Notes: generated by a model not told the origin, from the letters alone. DNA of 64,000 nucleotides from Epiperipatus broadwayi (GCA_028023455.1 JAQFVV010012669.1:1-64000), one strand, 5' to 3'. Positions 48,095 to 61,488 are shown, counted from the first letter of the stretch. Made by a program: numbers and translations.

Positions 48095-48700
48095 TACTTT
48101 CTTTTCTCCGACTACGGTTATACTTTGTGTTTACATTTATTGTTATCATTTATTTTATAGATGTTACTAAAAAAAAATATTTACAAAAATACAATTTTGA
48201 TATTTTTTATTTTAGCATTACAAACAACAGAACACTAAACGTAAACCTAACCCTAAATCTACCGTAACAACTTTTACTTTTTGTTGTCATTCTATTTGAA
48301 ATAAAAAATAGCGGTAATATCTGTTTGTCTGTAAAAAAAAAAAATTTAAAACAAAGACTAAAAAAGTAAAAAATAGCGATAACACAATAATATCTGTTTC
48401 TCTGTAGAAATAAAATGTAAAGGAAGACTAAGAAATTTTACTTTTTATTCCGATTATGAGTTTTTAAACAGCAAGAAAAAAAAAAAAGCTGTAACCCCAG
48501 TAAAAAAATCTCCGATAGAAAATTGATTTTTCTAATAAAGCAAACTAAAAAACACAAATCAAATTGTAATTTGTTTATTTTATTTTACATTTATTATTAT
48601 CATTTAATTTGTATACGTTAATAAAAAATAATATTTAAAATTAAATAATATTTAAAAAAGACGATTTTATTTTTTTTTATTTTCGCATTACAAAAAACAC
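48095..48700 (+). repeat. Two diverged direct copies, period ~480 bp
   Basis: 48120-48225 and 48575-48700 share tttacatttattrttatcattta and, after a variable A/T stretch, attttttattttmgcattacaaa. In between, aaaatagcggtaatatctgttt (48306) and aaatagcgataac...atatctgttt (48371) form another pair. Probably a decayed tandem repeat. A chance cctaaccctaaa at 48245 resembles two telomere units but is too short to mean anything. Confidence 0.45.
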
Positions 48701-51310
48701 ATCAAAATGATTATAATTAACGGCCCGGGAATGATCACATTTTATAGTTTTAGCTTGAAAACGGCACCATCGAATGACGTCTTTATCTATAAGACAAGCA
48801 CCCTTTAATCTTGCATTTTTTATCATGTGTTTCATGCATTAATATTGTAAAATCCTTTGGACTACATATATGGCCTGTACTATTTTGGTGAACATAAAAA
48901 GCTGAATAAGCTATCATCTTCTCTTGTTCTATTATACGAATATTTATATTGTTGAAGGCGATATTTAATATTTGTTTTGGTTTCTCCAACATATATTGGC
49001 AATAATTATTTAGGTATTATTTTATTTATATTAAAGAAACTCTGTTTTAACAATTGATGAATTGTTATATTATATTTTTAGAGTTATATATTAACAGAAG
49101 TATTATGTATTTACTAAATTTTAATATTAATTATTCTAAAATAACTTTATTAAAACAAATAATATATGTTAATAATAATAATTATAATTAATAATATTAA
49201 TTATTTGACAGAAAAATACATTGAAGACAAAATGCACACAGAAATGAAAATTATAAGAAATGATAGTATCTATTGAATTTACTGTTATAAGTATATTTTA
49301 AATAAAATGAAGAAAATAATATATTTTCAAATAAAAAATGTATATTAAATGCAAGAAAGCAAAATACAGTCAATGCACAAAATATATATGAAAATAAGTA
49401 AGTAATATTTAATATACCTTACACCTTTAGAAATTTTAGAAAAAATACAGACACAAATTCAAAAATAAATGCAAACATTTGTTTTGGATTTGTATTTATA
49501 TATTTGATTTGTTGATATATTTTTTTATTAAATATTTAATATTGTTTTGGAAAAAAAAAATTTTTAATTCCAAAATTATTATTTTCTTGACTTTATTTAA
49601 TGTATCTTATAGTCATGAATTCAAGAATAGATGTGGTCATTTGATTTTTTATCTAATAGTTTTTATTTTGCTCAGTGTTCATGCTATGTCGATCAATAAT
49701 GGTGGTTGACTGTACTTATATTGGCACCACAACATCTAGGTATTGGAAGTAATGTTACTTCAGAATAAGAAAAAAAAGAAAAATATCATGTACAAAAAAG
49801 TAATAATATTTTGAAATATTCTCCCTTTTAAATAAAAAATGAGACATTCCATTAAGTCTATGAAGAGTGGAAAACTTACTTAAGTGGTAAAATTATTAGA
49901 TATTTTGAAAAAAGGAGATAGCTGAATTGAGAAGTTGTTAGTTAAGCTATACAAAAATTATAATGATGGTGACTGGAAGAATGGAGAATAATTGATTAAT
50001 TTTCCTTTTTTAAAATTAGAAAAAACCTATTTGTGAAATAATTTTAGAAAATTTTAAAAAAATGTTTTTTGTGTATTATTCTGTGTGTGTGTGTTTTGAA
50101 ATGATAATGTTCACTTGCACAGAGTAATTTCAGAATGTCTGGTTCTTTGGTTTATATATTGAAGAGATTAATTGCTGGGACTTACATTGAATGGCATAAA
50201 GATGATGAGAATGAAAGAATTTTGTAATATATTGAAGAGAAAGGAAAGCTACATGAATTATATATATATATTTAACAGTGAAAATCAGTATAAATTGTGG
50301 ATCAACAACCAAAATCAAGTGTTTATTAAATTGCTGCAATATAGCTGGACTTGAGCTTTTTTCCAATATGGTTACAGCTTTTAATTTGGAAAAGTTTATA
50401 TATTATGATGTATGGCTTGGATTTCCATAATATACATAATCTGTTAGTATCTATCTGTTTACCTCTTCCTCTGATTTATTGGTAACCACTAAGCTCATAC
50501 TGAATTTAAGAGATGAGATAAATTGTGTTCAAAATCACTCTTGTCCAACACCAAATTTATATGAACTGTTCTACTAAAGAAGAATATCAACTAAATATCT
50601 ATCATAATGAATATAATAATAATCATAAATTGAAATAATTAATTTGCTTTTTCCTTCATTCAGATTGCTTCACTCATCTATATTTCTTCTCAACTTGTGG
50701 CATTATGCTATTTCAAAGGTAATAAAAGAAAAGATCAACTTAATATGAATATAATAATGTAGTTTATTTATTATAAACATAATATTTACTATAGAACATC
50801 TTGTTGCCACATCATTACAACTTTTTCACTTATTTTCTAATAACAAAAGTTCACTTACTTATCCAGGAGAATCTTTGTAAGTTCTCATCTAGATTTAATT
50901 CTCTTGCTACTTCTTTTAACTATTTATTTATTTTGTTTTTTTTATTAACTTCTGATTCACCCATCTTCAGCTACCTCTACTATTTTATTACTCAAGTATA
51001 ATTCTCACATGGTTTAGGACTTATTCTACCTTGATACATGTGTAGCTGAATCTGTGATCTGATATTATTACTTTTTTTATATTTAGAGTACACCAAATAC
51101 TTTATTGTGAACATGTTATACATAATTTTAATTATTTGCATATGCATAAAACTAATTTTCAATCTTTATTCAAGTGAATGATTAAATGTTTTGAAAATGA
51201 ATTTCATTTACAACACTTTATTGACTTTCTCTACTCTAATCTCATAAAATCATTAATTTTAAATCCCACTAACAATATTCATTTAATTAAACATATTCTG
51301 TGTTTGTAAT
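48700..51310. other. AT-rich sequence, no gene recognised
   Basis: Only low-complexity A/T sequence and short accidental frames. 50060-50100 contains a small (TG)n tract. Confidence 0.35.
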
Positions 51311-51314
51311 ATAT

Positions 51315-51520
51315 TGTACCGGTCGAACAAGACCCAGAATACAGGTAAAGTACCTCAAATCCGACCACGTACAAGATATATGTCAGGTACATTGTGGATT
51401 CTGCCCTATTCACCTATATCCCAGGTAAAGATCTAATCAATAACCCCTCTCGATGATAACATCGAATTCCTTTACTTTCACTGTGCTCGGAGCCGAGCCT
51501 TCATGCATGAGATTCATTTT
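51315..51520. mobile_element. Possible LTR-like fragment
   Basis: TGTACCGGTCGAACAAG starts a GC-richer block that ends with gctcggagccgagcc (a small palindrome). The TGTACCG start resembles the LTRs of the 5.4 kb element, but the rest does not align. Another mixed-composition block (52350-52765) contains a hairpin catacgag / ctcgtatg (52494-52524). They may be parts of one old element with AT-rich sequence between. Confidence 0.3.
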
Positions 51521-53479
51521 TAATTATATTTTAATGAGAACTTGGGTAATTGATTTATATGTATACTTAAAATCAAAGATTACTTAAAATAAAAGTAAAT
51601 GAAAAGATTCGAAGAACACTGGAAGTTTTGTTTTAGATATATATATTTTTAAACTCATTAATTATTTTACATTTACATTTAACTCGAGCTCATAAAAAAA
51701 AAAAAAATCTTTAAATTAATTTTATAATTATATAATAAGTTTATGTGAGACCGCGTCCTGCATGACAGATTTACATTAGCGCTTATCTGTTTTATTATTT
51801 GGTTTACACAAAGTTATTTTGTTTACATTTATTTAAGAAAGAAAAAGAAACAAAAAATTTTAAACTTAAATGACCACGGATTCTAAATTATCCGGCCACA
51901 TTTAGTACAAGGTAATCATACATCAGTGTGTCTAAACATTTGACCAACTGATGTCTATAAAGAATAAACATTTTTTTTCTTCTTTATAAAAAAGATTTAA
52001 AAATTTTATATTAAAACATATATCGATGAAACAATTACAATGAGAATGATTTGTTGTCTTACTCTAATGATGCAAGAAAAGAAAATGATTTATTTTACTT
52101 TTCTTTATGAATAATAATTTAAATCTTAAAAAAAATAATATTTTATTACATTAGTGGACCTTGCTGGACTAGCATTAAACTACACAGTGATTAAAAACTG
52201 TAAGCTGTTATATAAAAAAAAAGAGATCAGTTAATTATCAAGCAAACAAGTCGCTTTAATTGGACTTTCAACTAAAATCATTCCTTATAAAAACTATAAT
52301 GTGAATTAGTAAAATTAAAAGATTTTAACTAATCACGAATAAAGCAAAAGAATTGATTACTCAGGTCGAAGATCCTTGAGTAGAATCATTTCCATATGGC
52401 TTACATATTAGATAGGCAAAAGAAAAGTAAAACAATGTTGGGTTAATAAACATGTGAATGCAAAATGAAAGAAAACAAAGCACAGATAGAATCATACGAG
52501 CCAATTTACAGACACTCGTATGCCTATTCCAACGAAGAAAGGGAATTCGGTACATCTGCCATGTTGCGAACAAATACTGAAAGGAGATAGGAATTACGGA
52601 GAGCCCTCATGTCTGCCCTCCTATACGGATATCATGCTGACTAACCAACTCTACCTCAACCACACTCTCCGGCCCACAGACGTATGCATAACCGGGAGTC
52701 AACTCCTGACACAAATAAGTGACCATTTTAGGTCTGTCCACACTACTCCGAGCATTCTTTATTAACCCGAGATATTATAATCATCAAATATGAACTAATT
52801 ATAATTTAATAGCCTTAAATGATCTAATACTGCATAGAGATCAACCTGCGCAACCTATTACTTTACGTAAATATTTAACCAATAAAAACCAAACATAAAA
52901 AATAAGGAAAATTACTTCTCGAATAAATTCCCACTTTCCTAACTTTTAAAAAAAAGTCATGATAATTAACTGACGCTCTGTTTTTAATTTAAAGAAATCT
53001 AAAATTATAGAGTCCCATCCTGGGAAATCTATAATAAAACTATCTATAGAATTATGGTAGGTTTATTTTGATATACATATATTCGACATAACTTCACTGG
53101 CGAAAATAAAAATAGATCAACTTATTAATTCATTTTTTGCTAAAACTTCCTTCCCCTTGTGAACATAATTTGCTCTCTTAGCAAATTACTCTCTCTTTGA
53201 GCCCCCACGAGTGAAGTTTGTCAAAATAAAAAAATAAAAAATCTAAGCATGAAATCTCATACTAAAATTAATATACGAAAACAAATAAATATTTTCATAT
53301 TCAATAATCAACATATTAAAATTGTGGTGAGCTTGAGTTATAAAAAAAACATTATAAATAATTTAAAAAGAAAAAGAAATAGTCATTTAAAAATATTTTC
53401 AATAAACATTAACTTTTGATATTTTTTAAGCTTTAAGAAATTATATTTTATATTCTAATAATACTTTTTAAAATCTGGA

Positions 53480-53700
53480 CAACAGGATTTAAGCTCTTCG
53501 GCATTTTACCTGGAGTTCCCAGGGGTGAGTTCTGCATGCAAACATTGATGGCTGGTGGCATTTGAAGACAGATTCTGGCAGCGGCATAATGGAAGATTTC
53601 AGGCCTCAGGAAGGGATGGGCGGTGATTTTTCCTTAACTACTCGCGCAACATTTTAACTGGCGTGGAGACGTTCTGAAACTTTCTCTTCTGTTTGTCTTT
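53480..53700. other. GC-richer patch, unidentified
   Basis: Contains tttacctggagttcccagg followed by a good donor sequence (GGTGAGTT) and a stretch ggcctcaggaagggatgggcgg. On the plus strand one frame is open for about 30 codons (GILPGVPRGEF). An exon of the divergent gene is possible, but it does not match UBE2W. Confidence 0.25.
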
Positions 53701-54403
53701 ATGTCTTTTTTCTTAAAAAAAAGTCGACTATTTATACCTTAGCATTGATATTCGAATTATTTGCTGCCTGAGGTGATTTGTCTTTAGATCTTCTATGAAA
53801 CAATAGGAAATCATACTTTTGTTCTAATTTTAGAAAGTTTATACCTCGATAAGGATCAATAGAGATTTTAGTATAATTTTTATCTAACAATGTAGAATCT
53901 CAATTAATTAATAGAAATTCCAAAGTAATGGATTTTGGTAATTTTTAAGTGTTTTAATTTAACATTTATTTTAAACTTCTTATCGAGGTACAAATCTTTC
54001 AAAAAGGCCATCTTGAATTCTTAAAGAAAAAAAATCAGACATTTTAAATATATATATAGAAAAAACATATCAAAAAAATTCAAAACTTATTATTTGAATT
54101 TTTTTTTCTTTTTAATAAATACAATAACTTAGTGTGTTAGTATAATTAAATATGATTAGTACTATCCAAAATAAATTTTAGTAATTTATCCAGGATAGTT
54201 GTGTTAAAAAAATGTTTTAAGAATAATAAAATAAAAAAAAAAACACGTTGAAATATTTAATTAAAATAAAATTTGCAATGTACAATGTCTACCTATTTAT
54301 TTCTTTAATTTTTAATTTAACCATAATAAGCAAGAATATAAAATTAAGTTTATTTATTTAACTTATAAATGTAAATATATTATTATAAAGCGCTGAAAAC
54401 TTT

Positions 54404-54699
54404 GAAATTATTCAAATAGAAGTCAATCTCCGATAATGCGCTATTTTGTAAATATTATAAATTTCCATGCACTCACTTGCTAGTAAGAGTTTAAAAAACT
54501 TAAATGAATCACTTAAGTTTAGAGCGTACAATAGACTCAAGCCCTGATTTAAGCGGAGTTGGTGTTTATAGAGTGTATGCTCTAAACTTAAGTGATTCAC
54601 TAAAGTTTTTTAAACTCTTACCGGTGGGTGAGTGCATGGAAATTTATAATATTTAAGAAATAGTGCCTTATTGGAGATTGACTTCCATTTGAATAATTA
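54404..54699. mobile_element. Foldback MITE, ~130 bp arms
   Basis: Left arm 54404-54531 and right arm 54571-54699 are inverted copies: ttattcaaatRgaagtcaatctcc at the outside, then catgcactcac, agagtttaaaaaactt and gaatcacttaagtttagagc. The loop is about 40 bp. Arms are similar enough to suggest moderate age. No ORF, and target-site duplication is unclear. Confidence 0.75.
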
Positions 54700-55427
54700 T
54701 TTAACTTATTTAAAAAGGATATTTATTTAAAAGAATAGCCATTTACCCCCCAAAAAATTAAATATTATAAAGTTAAAAATGAAATAAATTATATTTATTA
54801 AATAAATAATTTTCTAAAGTTACAATTTTATATATATAAATATTTTATTATGTTCATGCTTATTTAACTACTATTTAGGTCTGTTACTTGAAAATGTTTG
54901 AATATAGTTAAATAAATCAATTTATTGATTTCTTTTTAAAGTCTTCTATTTATTCTATCCATTGTTATATGTATTATCTTCATTAAGTAATCTTATACAT
55001 CATGAAGTAACCATTTCGTTGAACATTACTATAACTCATTTGAATTATTTGTTTTGACCATTAATCGACAATTTATATTGTAACTGCTTCTCTCTTTACT
55101 AGATTTTGTTTTTTCATTTTATGAATATATAAAATGAAAACTAATGGCAATAATATTTACAGGTTTGATAAGTAAATATAAACTGTTTTTTATATTTTAT
55201 ACACAAATTTTTTTTATCTAGACATTAACAAAGTTAATAAAATAAATTATATATAATGAATATAAATAGATATCAAACATCACATGATCACCATCTCTAT
55301 ACTAGCACATAATTTGTTGTAAACAAAGGCAAAACTCCCCATACAGTAGTGCCATCCTGTGCCAAACAGAGTAATCAATGGATGCCAGAAGGCTTGTGCA
55401 TAAAATCCCTATCTAGTGCCTACTCAT

Positions 55428-55480
55428 CCAATATCTCCAGACTAGTTTCTGGCTTGTGGCCATCATCAGTGAGGAGCCTT
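55428..55480 (-). ncRNA. Hammerhead ribozyme, minus-strand copy
   Basis: Read on the minus strand: CTGATGA (55469-55463), stem II TGGC / GCCA with loop CACAA, GAAA, and CTAGTC with cleavage after 55440. The core is intact. Stem I has TCCTCA against TGGAGA, leaving one internal C-A mismatch, so it is weaker than the 55.9 kb copy. Confidence 0.6.
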
Positions 55481-55894
55481 GGATCTGAGAGCACTGCACC
55501 TAGATCTTAGGATCTAATGCAACCCTCCAGCAGCCACCTTTTAACTCGACTTTACTACAAAACTATGAGAATGAAATTGAAAACATTGTTAATATCTTCA
55601 ATCTAAGCTCAATAGCTTATATTGTCATATGGGTCTGAACTCAATTCAGCACCCATACATTTTGGTGTCTTTGGCTCTTAAACAACCATAGCCACCACTA
55701 TCCTTATAGGCAGGATTGGTGTTAAACCATCAAACATCACATGATCACCATCTCTATACTAGCACATAATTTGTTGTAAACAAAGGCAAAACTCCCCATA
55801 CAGTAGTGCCATCCTGTGCCAAACAGAGTAATCAATGGATGCCAGAAGGCTTGTGCATAAAATCCCTATCTAGGTGCAGTGCTCTCAGATCCAA

Positions 55895-55945
55895 GGCTCC
55901 TCACTGATGATGGCCACCAGCCAGAAACTAGTCTGGGGATATTGG
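55895..55945 (+). ncRNA. Hammerhead ribozyme, minimal type I, complete core
   Basis: CTGATGA at 55904-55910, GAAA at 55924-55927 and T-C at 55932-55933 give all core positions. Stem I: TCCTCA (55898-55903) with TGGGGA (55934-55939), six pairs including one G-U. Stem II: TGGC (55911-55914) with GCCA (55920-55923), loop CACCA. Stem III is reduced to A-U plus one C-G pair with a two-base TA loop, as in the minimal hammerheads of Penelope-like elements, which often act as dimers. Predicted cleavage follows C55933. The first stem II pair is U-A and not the usual G-C, which may lower activity. Confidence 0.75.
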
Positions 55946-56372
55946 ATGAGTAGGCAGTAGATAGGGATTTTATGCACTAGATAGGGATTTTATGCACAAG
56001 CCTTCTGGCATCCATTGATTACTCTGTTTGGCACAGGATGGCACTACTGTATGGGGAGTTTTGCCTTTGTTTACAACAAATTATGTGCTAGTATAGAGAT
56101 GGTGATCATGTGATGTTTGATGGTTTAACACCAATCCTGCCTAATAGGATAGTGGTGGCTATGGTTGTTTAAGAGCCAAAGACACCAAAATGTATGGGTG
56201 CTGAATTGAGTTCAGACCCATATGACTATATAAGCTATTGAGCTTAGATTGAAGATATTAACAATGTTTTCAATTTCATTCTCATAGTTTTGTAGTAAAG
56301 TAGAGTTAAAAGGTGGCTGCTGGAGGGTTGCATTAGATCCTAAGATCTAGGTGCAGTGCTCTCAGATCCAAG

Positions 56373-56416
56373 GCTCCTCACTGTTGATGGCCACAAGCCA
56401 GAAACGAGACTGGGGA
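56373..56416 (+). ncRNA. Degenerate hammerhead copy
   Basis: Reads CTGTTGA (core A6 changed to T) and GAAACGAGAC (the T before the cleavage C changed to A). Stem II TGGC / GCCA and stem I TCCTCA / TGGGGA are kept. With two invariant core positions altered, cleavage is not expected. Confidence 0.6.
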
Positions 56417-56810
56417 TATTGGATGAGTAGGCACTGGATAGGGATTTTATGCACAAGCCTTCTGGCATCCATTGATTACTCTGTTTGGCACAGGATGGCA
56501 CTACTGTATGGAGAGTTTTGCCTTTGTTTATAAATAGATATATTAAATAGAATAAAAAAAATATTTAAAAGAAATTCATTACATTCACTTCACTAACGTA
56601 ATTCAATAAGAAGCAAGTTTTTTTAAATTTTCTTATTTGCTAGATGAGTCTTTTTCAAAATTTTTCTTGCTGTCATGAAAAGAACAACAGCCATACTTTA
56701 TATAATGATAGAAAGAGAAAAATACAAAAGACATTTAATAGGAATAGAAATAGTGCTATGAATAAGCAAGCGAATAACATATTACTAAGCATACATTGTG
56801 ATATATTATA

Positions 56811-56960
56811 ATGGTCGGGTGGAGACTTTCACTTACCAGTGCGCCACTAGGCTATTCGAACCTAGAAAATTTATAAAGTAGGCAGTTACATACGGGTAAT
56901 GTTCAACTTTCATTTGACCAATAGCCCTAGTCACTAGCTCACGGAGAAACTGAGTTTTAT
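56811..56960 (-). repeat. Possible tRNA-derived SINE remnant
   Basis: On the minus strand TAGCCTAGTGGCGCACTGG matches the Pol III A box (TRGCNNAGYGG). It is preceded by ttcgaa and followed 20-30 bases later by gtctccacccgacc, only a poor B box. Overall composition is less AT-rich than the flanks. Could be part of a SINE family; no tail found. Confidence 0.35.
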
Positions 56961-57339
56961 AATATAACATTTCAAACATTTTTAATTATCTATTAGCAAA
57001 TATTATTAATAAAGATAAAATAATAAGTCACTGCCAGTACTAATAAGACAAACCTTTATTACACACACAACATATATTAAAACAGATTTGAGGATTAGGT
57101 TCTTTATTTAATACTATTAGATAGATTTAAATCCTGATATTTATCTTAATATGCACAGATGGATGAAATTTTATATAATTTAATATTTTTATATTGTTTT
57201 TAAGCGCAAATAAACTACATAGAATATGCATTTAAAGATTCAAATAATTTAACTTCAGGCTAAAAATTCGCATTTAAACCAATGTTAGCTTACTGATATA
57301 CCAGCGTGATCAATGTAAAATGAGAATGTTAGCATAAAA

Positions 57340-57730
57340 CATTCATGCTTACAGCCAATTCGCATCTGTAGCATGATATTATTAAAGAAGTGATCCTCAT
57401 CCAGTACAGGAATGTGTGTCTGTCTTGCAAGGAATCATATATAAATATACTGAGAGAAAGAAATGCTTCATATAGAGGGAGAGCAGTCCTTGCCAACTTA
57501 ATAGTTCCTACCCATAGAGCATAAGAAATCAAATGGTGTAGGTGTAGGAAATACACCTACCACCAACAACCGCTATGGCTTTCCTTTTTGGGCCATACAT
57601 ACAGTTGGGTACTATGCCCTGTATGCTAACATGAGTGGAGAATGAGAATCTAATGCGCCTCCCCAGATTGCATTGACATAAAATGCCCGTACATCTTTCC
57701 AGCAGAATCGATTAAATTATGAAATAATTA
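57340..57730. other. Mixed-composition patch, unidentified
   Basis: Contains inverted motif gtgtaggtgtaggaaata / cacctacc near 57535-57570 and several CpGs near 57650. The minus strand is open for 75 codons (57329-57556) with no recognised domain. May be an old element. Confidence 0.25.
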
Positions 57731-58052
57731 GCTCAAAATTATCCCAACATACTCTAACCTAATCTTGATGAATCTATGTAGCCATCTATATTCAACTTTA
57801 AATTTAGTAATTTAGTTTAATAAAGATGGAAATGATTTATAGCAAACACTTTATATATAAAAAATATTAATAAATAATTTAGAGGTTTTTTTGCTTGTCA
57901 GATAAGAATTTATTTAAAAATTATGCTTAGGTTTACTAATTGAAAGTTCGTTTAAGTTACCTATTTAAAAGTTCATATTGCATTCAAAAGTTTTTTACTT
58001 CCCATGGTATATCTTGATTGAAGTCCATCCTAGCTATCATATTTTTATAGAT

Positions 58053-58440
58053 TGTTGTCCTTGGAGATGAAACCGCTGCTTGCCATTTATTCGGGATCCG
58101 TCACTCTGGAGGTCACCTCTGATGGTGCAAATAAGGGAAACAAAATGTATTGCGAGACCCCTACATCATGGAGTAAATACAGCTACGAAATATTTTAACC
58201 ACCCACCATTACTCAATCAGTAATTTTTCCAATATTCTTTTATGCTTACTTTTTATAGTATTATACATCTCTTATCGCCAAATTTTCAGATCAATCACTC
58301 CTGATGTTGTGCTGATCTTATTGGCCCTGATGGTTTTCCTTTCTGGACTGTGTTTGTTGGTATCTTCATTGGTCAGTTTACTTCAAAGCGGGAAACACCA
58401 TAATCTTTTAATTTTTATCTCTTATGACTTACAATCGTTT
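58053..58440 (+). other. Two coding-like patches, possible exons
   Basis: 58053-58140 follows an acceptor-like catatttttatag and reads IVVLGDETAACHLFGIR in one frame and MKPLLAIYSGSVTLEV in another. 58291-58440 follows aaattttcag and reads TPDVVLILLALMVFLSGL, a good transmembrane helix. The two do not join in frame with any donor that I can see, and neither resembles UBE2W. Listed because their composition and splice-like edges differ from the AT spacer around them. Confidence 0.25.
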
Positions 58441-58449
58441 AAATGCCCC

Positions 58450-61400
58450 AAGGGCCTGTTTGCTTTACATTATTACATTTTAATAGAAAAATAATTTCCA
58501 TCTTGCTAGTTTAAAAATAACTTTAAAATACATTAATAGCTTTTATTGTTCTTTTATTTTAAAATCCAATCTTTTGGTTTTTTTTTTGGATTTTTTTAAC
58601 TTCCCTTATCGCATTCTTTTAACTTTAAATTATTTAATCAGACTACCATCTGTACATTTTATATCTATTATTTGAATTTTTTTTTTATATATATCAGTTT
58701 TATTTACGGATCTTTTTTTATATTTTCATTTTAAAATGATGTAACGGTCTATATGTATATCATTACAATATGGTGGAAAATATATATATATATAACATGA
58801 TCCATGTTAAAAAAATAGATTGGCTGTGCTATTAATGTGATTCACACATTGAAAATCCATTTGGATAATTATTACAAATTGAAAATTTATTTATTCCATA
58901 GAAGCATAAACATGAATGCTAAAATTAGGAAATTTATTACATATGTATGAAAGAATTGATTATATATTGCATATGTATATATTATTAATTAAATTAACTT
59001 AGAAAATGAAATATGTAAAGAGTCTAAATATAGGAAATTAATAAATAATTAAAAAAATCAATAAATTCCAGTCTTTATTATAACAGAAGCCAAAAAAGAA
59101 ATACATATACAGAAACATTAGAATAGAATATTAATACCATTGAAATAAAAGTAAACCCCAAATTTATAATAAATATAAAAGAAATAGAGGCCTGCTGAAT
59201 AAAGTATTAATAAAAATAAGATATAGCTCTATAATACATTAATTACAATAAGTGATTACATGTAAATATATGTAAATTACTTTACCTCTGTTTATATATT
59301 ATTGTTTAGTTATTTATATTTAATAAATTGAATGAGATCTTTACCACATGCTGGAATATATGATTCTTTTTTACATTTACCTTCTGCCTCAGAAAATACA
59401 ATTTATTAATCTGAAAGACATCCTTTAAAAATTAATCTAACTTGTATTTTATGTTATTATATTATTAGGAATTTTTTCTTGGCTTCATTATTGTTTTTAT
59501 TCTGGTATATATTTACATATTCATGTGAAGTTTGGGAAAACGGAGTAATTTTTTTGTCTCATTTCAATAAGAAAATAGCTTTATTGATGTTGCTTTTATT
59601 ACCAGAAAAGGTGCGGTATGTTTAAACACTGAAAAGGGATTATATTGATGTGATTTGCAGAAAAGTCTGATTTACTAGGTTCTTAAATAATTTTGTTGTC
59701 ATGCAGTAAAATAAAAATAAACTGTCTTCTTTATTCATTGAAAACTAAATTTTTGGAAATTTTCATCAATTTATCTCTAATAAATTATGTTAGTATTTGG
59801 ATATCTTTACTAATTTTTTTATGATTTATATTCAAAGATTACGAATAGAAACTATATCCTGCAAACGTTTTATTAATTTTTGTAGTCCAATAACTATTAT
59901 TAAAATCAGCATTTATTGGGCATGATTCACTTGATTGTTTTATCAATATCCATTGAAGAGGCAATGATTTTTTTTGTCAACTAAAGTAAATTTTCGATCC
60001 TTAAGATACACATATATGCTCTCTTTAATCCTGAATTCTGAGCCATTGTTTTTTGTATTATCATTTTTTTTTTGGCATCTATCAATGACAAATTATTGTG
60101 CTACTGTAATATTGTTTTGAGTGGATTTTTTTAAAATTAAAAATGATATATAAACATTAATAATATATTACACATATATATTATAATGAATTTGCCCATT
60201 ATTAATATTACTGTATATATAAGATACATGCATATAATTAGTTTTTATTGAATAATATATGATAATTAAACTTTCATAAATTCTGTTTAAAGTAAAATAA
60301 AGTGTATGCTAACTAATATTATAATTTCCTCAAAACCGGTTTTTAGAATTTTGTTTTAATAATATCCGTTTCAAGTTTCATTTATTTTTATCACCCCATA
60401 ATCACTTTTGTTTTTTTTTCTCTCCACTTAATGCATACATACTTCCACATTGAATTACCTATAAATAAACTAAACTTTAATAAGCTAAAAATTAAGACTT
60501 TTAAATTTAATTAAAACGATTTAAAATCAAATAAAAACAAGTTAGAAAATACTATTTTATGCACTCAGTTTTTGTATATGGTAGGTGTGGAATGTTTTGA
60601 AATACAAAATCTGAGTTGTAGTTTTTAAATATTTCAGTGAATAAGTGAGCATTACATTTTTCTTATTTATAATTTTTAATGTGTTCTATCATATTTTTGT
60701 ATTATTTTCCATGTCCTTTTGAAAAACTATTGGTCAAGAGTTCACTATATATAAAGTCCATAAATTCTTAAGCTTTTCGTCTCAAGTAGATTTTCAAATT
60801 TAAATTCATTTATGCTTTATTTCTTAGTTCAGGTATGGGCTCACATATGTTCTAACTGCTGAATGCTGTTTAAATGTGGAAAGTATCGTGTTATCTTTAG
60901 CATAAGATTCCTAATGTATGTATACAATACTCAGAGATGTTTGTGGCTGAAATTATCATTTGACATTTTAAGCTAGATAAATTAATACTGAAAGAACTGT
61001 TTTATCATTCACGTTAGCATTTTTAATTGGAATTGCAGTTTTTTACTTAGATTCATTTGTTTTTGCCGCTAAAGAATATTCTTTTATTGTTGGCTTAATT
61101 TTTAACAATATAGTAATTCAGTTTTTATTAATAAAAATGTTATAATCAAGATTTTATGTCCCAGATATATTCTGAATTCTTCATAAGATTTTTCATAGAA
61201 GAAAATCTGATTGACGTGAATTATAGGACATCAAATTAGCTTAGTCTTGATATATTTCAGATGGTTGTGGGCAATGATCTTCCCATTATTGTTTTGTTTT
61301 ATCTTGCATACATATTAAATTAAATATTTTCTTATAATTAAGATGAAAACATTGAAATAGTAATGAGAATTTTTTCCATGTATTAAACTAGATAATATCT

Positions 61401-61480
61401 TTAGCTACAATGTAACTAGGTAAACACCAATTAAAACATATAGACAAGCTGAACCATGTGGTCTAGTAATTAACAATAGT
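58450..61480. other. AT-rich spacer, nothing recognised
   Basis: No ORF, repeat family or RNA gene that I can support. Confidence 0.4.
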
Positions 61481-61488
61481 ATTGTTAA

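Larger units (their letters stand above)
55274..56529. mobile_element. Hammerhead-bearing retrozyme-like element, head-to-head tandems
   Basis: Left half (55274-55873) is about 1.3 tandem copies of a 457 bp unit in minus orientation. Right half (55875-56529) is about 1.4 tandem copies of a 477 bp unit in plus orientation. A 12 bp direct repeat ATAAATAGATAT (55262-55273 and 56530-56541) flanks the whole. Each unit contains one hammerhead-type sequence: 55428-55480 minus, 55895-55945 plus, 56373-56416 plus. There is no ORF. Tandem units of a few hundred bases with type I minimal hammerheads and a long target duplication are the described form of metazoan retrozymes, which are thought to be mobilised by Penelope-like elements. 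The inverted junction may come from template switching. Confidence 0.75.

Noticed and set aside
48236-48256. Telomere-like cctaaccctaaa
   Set aside because: Fewer than two full repeats; expected by chance in 64 kb of AT-rich sequence.
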